From NCBI GenBank assembly GCA_027924585.1, contig BSBM01000964.1:4915001-4979000 (forward strand): a stretch of DNA of 64,000 nt, written 5' to 3'. A model generated the notes under the pieces. That model searched no databases. It worked only from the letters and a program-made list of their open reading frames with translations, and was not told the origin of the DNA. Positions 23,085 through 34,608 of the stretch are shown one piece after another. Positions within the stretch are counted from its first letter, which is position 1. Each line of letters begins with the position of its first letter. The DNA is from Larix kaempferi (lineage: Eukaryota > Streptophyta > Pinopsida > Pinales > Pinaceae). The position numbers were made by a program, and so were the translations under genes.

Positions 23085-23719
23085 TGTTGGCACAGGACAG
23101 ATCCGCAAGAAGTGCGGAAGCCGACAAGTGCGAAAGGGTCATTCCGCGGAAGAAGGACATTTCGCCATGTTTTGTGGAAATATAAGAGTTGTTAGAATAG
23201 TTGATTCGGTCATGTGGACCAAATTGTAATAAGAGAAAAACATATAAATAGAACAAGATTGTAAGCCTAAGGGCATCAAAGTTTTGGAGATTAATGCGAC
23301 CTTTTGGATTCTGTTAACTATTCTCTGTGAGGTTTGTTCCGCAGATGTTAATGAATGAAGATGTTCGGTTATGAATTCTATTGTTATGCGATGATGGGTT
23401 ATTTAAATGATTTCTGTTGATTTGTGTTGATACATATTGTTTGTTACGCAAATATGCTGTTGAATATGCTTTGAGACAAATATGCGAATGTTTGGTTAAA
23501 TAGATTGTAGTAAATATTGTAATCTCTGGTTAACGTGCACATATCTTCTTCGCAACTGCGGAAGCTTGGTTCTTGCAGCACCCTTACTCGCTTCGGGTGA
23601 GACATCGCCTGCTTCGCATGGGTTGTTGGAAGGGTAATTCCTTTCTTGGTCAGTTCGTAAGGGTTGTTGGTGGTTGTTGACGACAGAGTGAACCCCTGCC
23701 GAGAAGAGTTGTGTCAACA
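23085..23719 (+). repeat. Element E 3' LTR
   Basis: 635-bp copy of 17848-18482 with TATAAATA at 23243-23250, followed by the AATTT duplication at 23720-23724. Confidence 0.95.
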
Positions 23720-23724
23720 AATTT

Positions 23725-25629
23725 CTTCCGGGAATACATCAGAAAATTCCTTAAGAATGGGTATGTCTTCCAGCTTTAACTTATCTTCATTAGTGCACTG
23801 TTCATTATTAAATACGTTTACAGCAAACAACTTACACCCCTTTCGTCCAACTTTCTTAACTTGTAATGTAGAAATTTGCCTAACATATATCTTTCTAGGA
23901 ATCCCTTTTATCGTTATAGTTTCAAATGCGTCATTTAAACAAGTAAAAGTATTTTCAAAGCAATTTAACACTACTCTATGCTTTTCCAACTAGTCCATTC
24001 CAATTAGAACATTATAAGAACCCAAAGGTAACACATTCAATTTAACATGAGGCCTAAACTGATTCATCAGTAATTCACATTCTTTCACATAATCAGTCAC
24101 CTTTCTTTTCATTCCAGTAGCTAATTGAACCAACCATGATTTATCAAAATGATCTACTTTCAGATTGCAACATTTAACTAAATAAGGTGAAATGTAGCTA
24201 AGACTTGCCCCTAGATCAATCAAAATATAAATAGGTTTATTTTTCAGCATACCTTCCACTTCAACCATGGAAGTTTGATGATCAGCTTGCCTGTTCTCCA
24301 ATGCTGCATTTATCCTAGGCATCGCTCTCGCTAAGTCACCAACAATAGCCTCCTCTTGTATAGTATGGATGTTGTTGACAAACTTCTTTCTGAGTGGACA
24401 ATTTGATGCATAGTGAGGTCCCTGACAGTCCCAACACTTAACAAGTTCCTTCTATTCATTATTTTTAACAAAAATTTTAGGTTGTTCACTTTTTCTTGTA
24501 GTGTAAATTTTGACTGTGTATTACTTGTTGCATTATTTCTTGAAAAATTTATGTTACAGTAGTTATGTGAATTATTATTGCCAAAGTTACGATTAAAAGA
24601 AAACTGCTTCTTCCTTTGTTCAAAGTTATTAGGCCTTTCTGCTTTCCAGCTTGGTATGCCTTCTATTTTCTTATTCTATTCATAACAGATGTTCACATTC
24701 CTCATGGCCTCTTCAAAAGTTCGAGGACCATCATACTCAATCATGTCCTTTATATGAGAAGGTAAACAGCTCAGAAATCTCTACACCTTAGGATTTTCTT
24801 CAATGATGTAAGGCACATACCTTATTAAATTTAAAAACTTACTGTATAACTCTTTCATATCCATGGAACCTGGCTTTAACTCATAAAACTCTTTAGCTCG
24901 TTCCTCATAATACTGCTCTGACAAAAACTTCCTTTTAAAATATTTCTTAAAATTACTCCAATTTACACTGTTATCTTTAAAACCTTTTACTCGTTTCAGA
25001 TCTTGCCACTAGATGTCTGCTTTTCCAGTTAAATTATAAATTGCCATTTTAGTTTTTAGATGACTGGAGTAGTTATAAATCTTGAAATACTTGTTCATAC
25101 CAGACATCCATGCTTCAGCTGTCTTGCTCTTTTCTGTTTCTCCATTAAAAGTTGGTGGTTTGGTTTTTTTAAACTCGCCATAAATTTCTTCGTAGGGCCT
25201 GTACTTTTTTTCTTAGTGTAGCAGTCGCTATCACTACTATCACTAGAATACTTATGCTTTTTCATGTGCGCCCTTTCATCAAATTCAGATGATGAACTGC
25301 TGTCATAATTATCAATTTTACCTTTTTATCCTTACGTTGATAGGACATTGTTCCAGATTCAACATGATTTTCTGTTTCCTTATCTTGATCATTTTTATGA
25401 AGATTATTCAGCAGGATGTGATTCAGCTCCTCTTGAGCTTTCAGGATTCGTTCATTTTCTTCCTTAACGGTTTTTATCTCGATTTTCAAATCTTTTACAG
25501 TCCTTAATAATTCAGATGAATTATCATTCAATTCAAAAAATAGATTTTCTGTATTAATGTGTCCTTGTTCATTATTATTCTGTTCGTTATTAAGGTAATG
25601 TCCTCAACCCACTCTGTTAGTCCTTCCAT
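23725..25629 (-). pseudogene. Element B gag and protease, disrupted
   Basis: From ATG at 25629 (MEGLTEWVEDITL) the minus strand reads a coiled-coil-like Lys/Glu-rich start (25531-25262), a capsid region with many stops and frameshifts, the zinc knuckle CWDCQGPHYASNC (about 24440-24400, intact), and the protease with ILIDLGASLSYISP (within 24322-23990). A TAG replaces the Trp codon of the GMDWLE motif at about 23988. The last frame (23989-23725) ends in FSDVFPEEI, where element E cuts it; [10 protein letters not shown] at 17847 continues it. Closely related to C and D gag. Confidence 0.88.
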
Positions 25630-25754
25630 ACCTGCAGACTCAAATTATAAAATGCTGAAACTGAAAACAATTAATTTAAATCAGTAATTTGTAATTCTGT
25701 CATAGATTTTCATTTGCGCGCATGAGCCACTTCAGGCCTAGTATTTGAACTTGC

Positions 25755-25766
25755 GCTCTGATACCA
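25755..25766 (-). other. Primer-binding site of element B (initiator Met tRNA)
   Basis: GCTCTGATACCA on the plus strand is TGGTATCAGAGC on the element strand, two bases from the 5' LTR. Confidence 0.9.
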
Positions 25767-25768
25767 CA

Positions 25769-28700
25769 TGTAACATCCCAAAAAATTCACTAAAATTTAA
25801 AATTTTTAAGTAGCAATAAATGCTTGTGTCGATTTACTAAAAGTGTTAACTTCAACACACTAAATATTAAACAACGTACTTAACGATAACAACTCATAAC
25901 CTTTAACATTAGTGACTAAGATTTTAGATCATTTATGAATCGCATCAGATGTCTTAACAACTATTAGTTTAAATAGTGTCTTAAAATGTCGTAAGTCATT
26001 TATCGTCAAGTCAACGTCAAATGTTGAACTTAATTATTTGTATGCATATTGTAACTTTCTTGCTATGTTATGCATTTTGTTTTTTAGAGACTAAATGTTC
26101 GTCTTGATGAAATGAAGGGAGTCCTTGAACAACCCCGAGGCTTACTTATCTATAGCTAGCTAACACTCCTGAATTCTATTTGTAGAGATGTAGGTAAGAC
26201 AAAATATTTCAATTGAAGCATGAAAATGTACTCAGATAATACTTACTGTACAGAGTTAGTTTCCAAGATTTACACACAAATGTTTTTAGATTAATTTTCT
26301 GCTCTGCATGCTTCTTAGGTATTTAATGTGCTTGGATTTATGAACTCTATATAATTCGTTTAACTATAGAATTCATTGTTCTAATAAATAAATCCACTTA
26401 GTAACCTATTCTAAGTGATAACTATGACAATGTTAATATTTGTCAAACACCTACTAATATCCCAACTATGGATAATCAATATAATACATTCTATTTGTTG
26501 TTTTATCCAATCTATATGAAATGTGATGTATTATATTTGAATAACAATAATCGTAATCATGATATTCTTATCATGCACTTTGTTTAAGTAATAATTGTCA
26601 ACATTTATGTGTTTAAAAGTGCATATCACGACTTCTATAACCTTATTCATAAGCCTATATGCAATAAGATGAGGTATGATAATATATGTTTTGATCTTTG
26701 AGTGTGTATAATCATATACCAATTTAGCCCGAAGGTGTGCAACTATATGCATAACCCATGCATAATGATATGTATCAAAACTAGAAATGTAGCTTAAATT
26801 GCAGGTAACATTTCTATACAAATTTGGCCTATATGGTTGTATGCCAAACTACGATGATGAACGAAGTGTTAACTCTATGGTGGATATGCGTTGGCAGGCA
26901 CTCAATCCAATAGCTGTGTAATTAAAGTTTCCATAACTACTATTGTAGTGGATTACTCGATGGCTGCTCTCGTGGCTAGTTTCACATGATAAAGTTGGAG
27001 GTAAGGTGTTGACCTGATGACAGGGCAATGTAAACTTGCCAAACTATGCCTGTCTTGGTAGGGTATCGTCCTAGCTGGATCTTTGTGTTGGCAACTAACT
27101 CGACGTTGGTGACCAAGGTGTTTAATGCGGTTTTAATGCAGTTGGTGAACGTATTTCAAGGTGCCTTGGTGGTTGTATCTTCACCGTTGATCTTATGGAG
27201 ATCTTGGGGTTTGGAATAAACCATATCTTTTCAATACATCTCGTCGAGATTGTGTCTGAAGCATTCATTTGTAAAAGAGAGTGGTAAGGGAGGCCAACAG
27301 GATCTTCGGTTCTCAGGGTTTGTAACTACATTTTGATTCTTCCTTCCATGGTTTTGATGGCATGACCATCGACTTGCAACTGGCCATAAAAGTGTTGTAA
27401 GAGAGAGTAGTGTACAGTGTTGATACCAAGGATGTGGTGCATTCAGGTTTGATACCGCGACTTGCTACTAGAAAGGTTTTGCTGGATGTTTCTAGGGTTT
27501 TGCAGTGTTTACAAAATGAAGATTTTTATGAGCGTACAGTGTTGAGTGTTTAGACGTGCTTCAGCAATGTAAAATGAGCTGAGTCTGGGTTCTTCTTACT
27601 GGAGTTTGGAAGTAGTGCTCCTAGCACATACCGTAAGCATGGAAGAAGCTGTTAAAAATCAGGTAATGTGTTAAGCTTCAAAATGTATTTTCAGTTGCTA
27701 ACTAAAGGCATTGTAATTTGTTTTTAGGTTTTCGTTCTCGTTTAACCCTGCGTAATGCGATTCCTTGGCAGGTTTATCTTCTTGAGAAAGAAGCTGGCGA
27801 TGGCCGTAAGGATATGGATGCTCGATGTCACGGTAAGCCTCGATGTCATCCTTTAGGGGTTTCCTGGATGTTGCAAGATCTTGGCACCAAGCAAGTTCGT
27901 GTTTAGTCGAGAGTTGGTTTAATTTTTAAGATTTTGTTCTCGCCGGGATTTGGAAATGTTTCAGTCTTGATTGTATAAAAACCTAAGTCGTAACGCATTT
28001 TTGTTATTTTAAGGTCTTTGACCTCTGAGCCGTAGCTCTCATCGGCTTCGTGATGAAGTTTCTTGGTTACTATATGTTGTTTTGTGTTTGAGATTAAAAA
28101 GAAAGACTGTTTCTTGGTTACTATATGTTGTTTATATAGTAGTTATTTAAGCTCGACAGGATCTGTATTGTGCAAGTTTATACGAGTAGTTTGTTAATAT
28201 TTACGCAATGAGATTTTTTTTAATGAATCTAAAAGAGTCTCTATGTAATTTATTTGATTTTTACATTCTATTTCTGCTATAGTTTGAAAGGAAATTTCTT
28301 GGAATACAATGCTGATATAAATAAAAGATAGAATTTTATCGTTAAGCCTAAACAATGAAGTATTTGGAATATTTGTATTTTCTGTTTAAAATTCTAAGAT
28401 GTCTACTTAAATAAGACAATAATATAGTACTAAAATAGTTTAGCTCTGTTATAAAAGAATTCATTTAAATTTATTCATTGCATGAGATCCTTCTTATCCT
28501 AAATACTCTTCCTTGTACTAGAGTATGGCACTATATCCAGTGTGTGGAAAAATACAGGGAAGCATTTAATATTCAATCATTCTATCATCTAACTAAATCA
28601 TCCATATTGCATTTTGTTCTAACAGTCCTAATTTACAGAAATAAAATATTCACTAACAATGCAGAATATCTAAGTTTTAAATGGGGAAACTGATAACATA

Positions 28701-29470
28701 AACATTCAGATTTATTTTACTAACTTGATAGAAGTAAATAAGATAACACGATCTGAACCTAGAATTATGTAGAGGAAACAAATAGCCAAAGGAGCCCATT
28801 CCACCCAACTTGCTCATGAAGACAACCAAGCTACTTTCCTTAGGACCCCCGATCCTATTCACTGAACCACTAGGACGAAGATGATGTGTGGAGTAATGGA
28901 ATAAATCCATCTGCAACTCAGCAGTAGTACTACCCGCCTTTAGCAATATTGAACTCAGCAATGTGATACACTAGTTCAGAATGCAGACTTAGTTCACTCA
29001 GTCACTTCTACCCTTCCCCTCATCGAATCTTTTGTAATAAAAAATTATCACAAGGAAAGAATGAATAGCCTCCTGCTGAATTCGTTGGGTAGATAAATAG
29101 CATGCCTAGGTCTTTTGGTTAGTTTATTTCAGTAAATGAGCCACCTACTCTATTCCACTTTCTTGGGGAACATGACCATAAATGTAGGGAAGTTGCCCCT
29201 TGCAACAGTTAGAAGTGAGTTGAGGATGCTGCCAAGTGTCAATTTTCTCTCCACCACAGTCCATTCCCCCTATTGGGTCAGTGAACACTCATTCAATAGT
29301 CTCCTTTGGATATTTGTCTCCACTTTTATTTATTTATAATAAAATATTCAAAGTATTTAATTACAATCATCCATGACCCCACTTGGTCAGTAGTCATAAA
29401 AATTTACAATAAAAATAAAACATAATGTTTCCTTAATAACATAAAATGTCTAGAACTTGGGTATGTGACA
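25769..29470 (-). mobile_element. Element B 5' LTR, with internal deletion
   Basis: 3702 bp, plus-strand edges TGTAACATCC and TATGTGACA. It is flanked by the primer site on the left and by F gag on the right (TTCAC at 29471, presumed target duplication with its partner outside the window). Relative to the 3' copy it lacks about 600 bp near 28133, where a 25-bp duplicated filler is seen. The first part (25769-27264) is the segment whose 3' counterpart lies left of the window. It contains the uninterrupted CACTA target site (27265) and A target site (about 28644). Confidence 0.92.
27663..27727 (+). other. Candidate GT-AG intron in B 5' LTR
   Basis: CAG|GTAATG donor and TTTTTAG|GTTTTCG acceptor, 65 bp, same as at 6508-6572. 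The downstream exon frame is open for about 58 codons (RSRLTLRNAIPWQVYLLEKE onward to TAG at about 27904-27906) in this copy. In the 3' LTR copy the frame is interrupted by TAG. The frame before the donor does not join it openly, so coding is unproven. Confidence 0.35.
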
Positions 29471-30751
29471 TTCACCTATGAGAAGACCTCAATGTCATGT
29501 GCCTTTCCCTTAGCACACTTTTGTCCTAGGACCCATAGCTCCTAGCATTAGAAGCACAACTTCCTCCTCCTTAACTCATCATCTTTTTAAAAAAATTTCC
29601 TCTAAAAACTTCTAGTTGGTCCTTTTGAAAGGATCCCTTATCCTCGATCCTAGGAGGGAAGCTTGTCTAAATCTAGTTTTAGGAATAGCCTCTTGAATAT
29701 CTCTTGATTTATTCGTGGTATCCTGCAATGTTCTAGGTCAGTGAGCTTTAACTAGTTCCTTATGTGGCTCTACTAGTCCTTTTGTAAACAAAAGAACCAA
29801 GTGAGCTTCAAATATATCAGTAACCATGACTAGATCCTTTTGAAAATATAAAATGTATGCCTCAGGAGCTCCAATTTGCTTTAATTGAGAAATATCTCTG
29901 AATGGCATTTTAGGATCTCTCCTATCAAAGCTATTCACCAACCTTGTTGTAAAATCCACATAGGTTGTTATAGTGTAATGCACCAAGGTTCTCAAACCAT
30001 GAAACCACCAGTCATTGGACTTTCCTTCCAAATGTAAGGTATCCATTTTAATGGAATCTCTTTCAACCATAGGATTCAATTGCAAGTAAGTATCAAGCTT
30101 TTGCACCCATGAGACAATAGTTCATTTAGAGGATCCATCGAAATAGGGAAGGGATATCTTACCAATGGTTATCTACAACTAAACTTTTTGAGTGGAATGA
30201 GTGAGAATTATGTGACCTCCTCTTGATTTTCCTTTGTATTGGTGGTCACAGTACTCCCTGAATATCAAATGTCTCTTGTAATCTTCACCCAAATCCATGT
30301 ATTCTGCAATTCAAACATCCAAGGGTCCAACTACTTCAAATTGCATCTTAGGTTACTCCATTCTGGGTGCAAGGAACTTGGTCATAGTAGGCCTTGGAAA
30401 ATCCTTGAATTCATTTGGCCAATTGTGTGGCTTAGTCTTGGAGAAGATTTAATCTTTGAAATTTTTCTTGTCCTCTTGATGAGAACCATTGTTGCTACAA
30501 TCACCATCATGCTTGTCCACAATTCTAGACAATATGTCTCTGGTTTCTATTTACACTTGGGTGAATTTTTCCATAACCTTCAACATGCTTTGAGTAAACA
30601 AATCCTCCTTCTCTTCTCTACTCTTACCACTCTCCACCATGCTTGATTTTCCTCCTTAAATATTAGCTTGTGTGGAACAAATTTATTCTTCTTCTACAAG
30701 GGGCTCTTCCAGACCTCTCCTCTTAGGGGATGTATTTATCTTTGGACTCAT
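29471..30751 (-). pseudogene. Element F gag, truncated by B
   Basis: From ATG at 30751 (MSPKINTSPKRRGLEEP) one minus-strand frame runs to the B junction with about ten stops. The open block 30106-29738 carries KLDTYLQLNPM, LHLEGKSNDWWFHGL, FDRRDPKMPFRDISQLKQ and LLFTKGLVEP, the capsid domain of a plant Ty3/Gypsy gag. Near 29570-29490 there is a broken zinc knuckle, C-F-stop-C followed by ELWVLG and KCAKGKAHDIEVF. The remaining gag and pol of F should lie beyond the left edge of the window, past element B. It is distinct from the B/C/D gag family. Confidence 0.85.
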
Positions 30752-30784
30752 CAAAGATAATCACAAGTAGGTTCAAAGAATAAT

Positions 30785-30796
30785 GCCATGATACCA
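30785..30796 (-). other. Primer-binding site of element F
   Basis: The element strand reads TGGTATCATGGC, two changes from the Met-tRNA site TGGTATCAGAGC, one base from the LTR edge at 30798. Confidence 0.7.
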
Positions 30797-30797
30797 C

Positions 30798-31953
30798 TGT
30801 AATGTACCAAAACCCCTATGAGTCACACTAAATCAAATATAGTAGATTGGACACATAGAGGAAAAAGACCTTAAGTAAAGACCTTGATTTCACCTTAGAA
30901 CATAGAAGTAGTAATATAGAATCTGAGAGTAAAAGGAGGGACTTTTACTATCTCATCAGAGTCATGGGCAGGAATGAACCATATTACAACTCACTAGATG
31001 CACATGAACAGTTTCAATAGCTCACAGGAGGCACACATGCTTAATTCACTCTCTTCAGTGGCCAAAACATACCATAACTAAGACATTGCTGCTACTGAAT
31101 TTTCACATACACATGAGATTCGAACATATCATGCTATGTATCAGATCAAACCTGCAATTAAAAATCGAATGGATACATTAAAATATGTCAAGAAGATTGG
31201 ACATCCTCGTTTCCAAGCATCTAAAAGAAGGATATCTCAACCTCTCAGCTAGATCAAGGATTGCAAAGGGGCACATCACCCAATATTGCCTAGGGGCACA
31301 CCACCCAAGCCTATGAGATGTGCAAATCTCTCAAGATGGATTATCGAAATGAAAAAATATGTGAATGGGTGTGTGCATCGTTCTTTTATTGACCTCTATT
31401 AGTTTTTCTACCTTCCTTCTAGGAATTTCCATCTATGCAATTCAAAACATAGGTGCATGGATGTTTGTTTTGGAAAGTTCCCTTTACCTTGGACCTACTT
31501 TCCTTCAAGAATGCACCTTCACTGGAAAAAATTAACCTCTATATATTTCTTGGAGCTTTTTGTTGGCTTTCTACTTTTACTAAACTTTCCTGAGCTTTAT
31601 CTTCCAAAATCGTGAAACTTTTGTCCTTTTTTCTTTTCTACTACTTTTCCTGCTCCTTTTTGCTTTTCTGCTACTTTTCCTGCTTTTAGCCGTTGTTTTT
31701 GCTTTTGGATCCTTTCTATCCTACTTTTTCTCAAGAGACAACTCATATCCCTTATCATCATCCTATGTTCCCTCTTGGGCCATCTAAGCCATAGAAAACT
31801 CATAAATAATTATTAGAAATATTAAATAAGACAAAATTTATGCCATCCATAAATTAATCCCCTTAGTAATTTTTTAATTATTTTCCATTAGGGCCCATGG
31901 AAGTTGAAGGGGTTAGTGGTGGACCACAGTTCCCTCAATAGGGGTACATTACA
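30798..31953 (-). repeat. Element F LTR (5' LTR of the gag at left)
   Basis: 1156 bp bounded by perfect short inverted repeats, TGTAATGTACC at 30798 and GGTACATTACA ending 31953. The primer site is on the left, so for the minus-strand gag this is the 5' LTR. There is no second copy in the window; the partner should lie left of base 1. The right edge abuts a C-rich tract. No gene is seen inside. Confidence 0.82.
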
Positions 31954-34608
31954 ACACCCCCTCCTCCTCCTCCTTAGGCCCCTCCACCTCCCCCTCCCAC
32001 TCTTCCTCCCCACCCTCCTCCTATTACCCTTACTCCACTCCCTCCTCCCCTTGCGCTACCACCTCGATCAAATCCACTACCACTATCACTACCTCTTCCC
32101 ACCCCTTCTCCTCCCACTCCCCCTCCGTTTTGAGGGCCCACTACTGCTTCATTATCACCCACACCCATCCTTCTCCTCCTCTACCATGACCTCCTCCCCC
32201 CTCCTCCCACTCTCCTCCCTATCCACATCCTCCTCCCACTCCACCTCTTCCTCCCACTACACCCCTCCGCCTCCTCCTTTTTTTACCACCCCCCTGTCCA
32301 CCTCCCCATCCTCCTCCACCTCTCCTCCATATCCTCTTCCTCCCCGTTCCCCCGTCCACCTCTACCTCCTCCATATCCCTCACTTATCCCTGCCTCCATC
32401 TCCCAACCCCTCCTATGTTCCCACCTCCCCCTCCACCCCCTCTCCTCCTCATTCACCTATACACATATTCATCTCTCTTAGCCCTCACCTCCTTCTCTCA
32501 TGCCCTCCTTTGTTCTCACCTCCTTCGCCTCCCCTACCCTCCCTCCCCCTCCTCCCCCTCCACCTCCTCTCCTCTACCTATACTCCTTAACCTATTCCCC
32601 ACCTCACTTAACCTACTCCTCCACCCCTCCCCCTCCTCCCCCTCCCCCTCACTATCCTTCCCCTCCTCCACCACCTCCACTACACTTCCTCTTCACCTCC
32701 TCCATCCCCCCCTCTTCCTCCCCCAAACATCCTCTCCTAGGGGCCTCCTCTAAGCCTTCCTCTCCCACTACCCCTCCTAGTCCCCCTCCTCATCCTCTTC
32801 CTCCTCATTTTTAACTCCCTCCTCTCCTCTTCGTCCTCCCCAACCTCCCCCACCTCCACCTCCACCTCTTCATCATCCTCCTTCATTGCATCCTTCACCT
32901 CTGACCCCGACTCCTCCTCCTCCTCCTCCTCCTCCTCTCCACCTCCTCTTCCACCTCCACCTCTCACTCCTCCTCCTCCTAGCCTTCCTCCCCCTCTCTC
33001 CTCTCGCACACCCTCCTCCACCCACTCCTCCTCCTTCTCATCCTCCTCCTACTCCCTTGACACCTCTTTCTCCCCCCATTAATAGTCTTCCTCTCCCTCC
33101 TCCTCCTCTCCTCCTCCTATCCTTCTTAACCTATGCCTCATCCCACTCAGCTGATTCCTTCTCCCCCTCCCCCTCAGTGACATCCCCCTCCTCGTCCGCC
33201 ACCTCCCACCCACTTTCTCTTTTCCTCCTCCATCCCCCCTCTTCCTCCCCCTATGTTACACTGCTCCATTGACACCTCCTACTCCTCCCCTTAATCATCT
33301 TCCCTTTCCTCCTCCACTTCCTCCTCCTACCCCTCTTCCTCCTCCTCCTCCTCCTCCTTCTGCTCCTCCACCATTTCTCATCCTCTCCTCCTCCATCCCC
33401 TCCATCGCCTCTGGCCCATTCTCCCCATCCTCCGCTAGCATCCTCCTCCTCCCTCTCACCCCTCTCACCCTCCCCCTCCGCCTTCCCCAACTCCTCGTCC
33501 TCGTCCTCCTCCTCCCCCTTGGCCTCCTCTCACACCTCTGCCTACCCCTCTCCTCCTCCACCTTCACCTCCACCACCTTTTCCTACTCCTCCTTTACCTC
33601 TCTTCCCCTCCCTCCCCTCAAAATACTCCTCCTCCATATACGCCTCACCACAACCTCCTCTCTACCTCCTCTTCCCCACCTATGCCTCCCACTGCACCTT
33701 CCCCAAGCCTGACTCCTCCTCCTCCTCCCACTCCCCCACACCATCCACTGCCTCCTCCTTTTTCTCCTTTGCCTCCTATCCTCCTCCACATCCACCTCGT
33801 CTCCTTCTCCCCCCACCTCCACCTCCATCTCCTCCTCCTTGTCCTCCCACACCCCCCTCCTACTCGCTCCCCTACCCCCCTCCTCCTCTTCTTCCTCTTC
33901 CTCCTCCTCCCTCTCCGCAACCTATTCCCCCTCCTATACCCTCCTCATCCACCTCCCCCTCCTCATCCACCTCCCCCTCCTCCCCCTCTTCCATGCAATG
34001 CACCTCCACCCCACCTCCTCCTTCTCCTCCACCTTTTCCTCCTCCATCGAAACCTACATCACCACCTTCACCACCTCCTCCACCACCACCATTACTGCCT
34101 CTACCCCCCCCTCCTCCTTCTCCTCCTTCACCACCCCATCAACACTCCCAGACCCTCTCCCCCCTTTGAATCCACCTCCACCTCCACATAAACCCCTCCT
34201 CTTTTCCTCTTCCTCTCCTTCTCCCTCCTCCTTCCCCTCCTCCTCCTCCCTGCATCCATCCCACCCCTCCATGCTCTCCTCCTTCCCCTCCCACTCCTCT
34301 TCCACCCCATCCTCCCCATCATTCTCCTCTCCCTCCTTCCCTCCCTTGCTCCCCCTCCCCTTCTAGCTCCTCCCCTTCCTCTCCTGCACATCCCCTCTGC
34401 CTCCGCCTCCTCCTCCACCTCTCCTCCACCCCTCCACCTCCTCCTCACCTTCCTCCTCCACCTACACCTCTTCCCCCTCCACCTACCGCCTCCCGCCGCC
34501 TCTTCCTCCTCCCTCTCCTCCACTTCTCCACTGACTCCCCTCCCCCTACACCTCCTCCTCCTCCTCACACTCCCCCTGATCCCACTCCCACTCCCCCTAC
34601 TCCTCCTT
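31954..34608. repeat. 2.65-kb polypyrimidine (plus) / polypurine (minus) tract
   Basis: Nearly uninterrupted C+T on the plus strand, built of irregular CCT, CCCCCT, CCTCCA and CTCCTC units with sparse single purines. It is one of the most biased stretches possible in plant DNA and flips abruptly to AT-rich sequence at 34609. Long Pro/Ser/Leu-rich or Arg/Glu/Gly-rich ORFs in all frames are a by-product of composition. Such tracts can form triplex (H-DNA) or, on the G-rich strand, stacked structures. It starts directly at the F LTR edge. Confidence 0.95.

Larger units (their letters stand above)
17848..23719 (+). mobile_element. Element E: non-autonomous gag-protease LTR retrotransposon
   Basis: A complete 5.9-kb insertion in B pol with 635-bp LTRs at both ends (TGTTG...CAACA) and a perfect AATTT target duplication. 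Genes run on the plus strand, opposite to B. The primer site TGGTTCCGTTGCCGGGAC resembles the Asp-tRNA site used by Athila/Tat Gypsy elements. It encodes gag with several zinc knuckles and an aspartic protease, but no reverse transcriptase, RNase H or integrase can be read between the protease and the 3' LTR. It would have to be mobilised by a relative. I counted about 44 differences between the LTRs (about 7%). Confidence 0.93.

Noticed and set aside
22356-23256. Minus-strand ORFs of 60-125 codons in the E 3' region and LTR.
   Set aside because: Antisense of E; the 125-codon frame shares its start with the E LTR antisense and has no domain.
31904-34568. Long Pro/Ser/Leu-rich ORFs (up to 228 codons) and Arg/Glu/Gly-rich ORFs on both strands.
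   Set aside because: They fill all frames of a C+T tract, where stop codons are rare by composition; there is no domain, start context or codon pattern of a gene.
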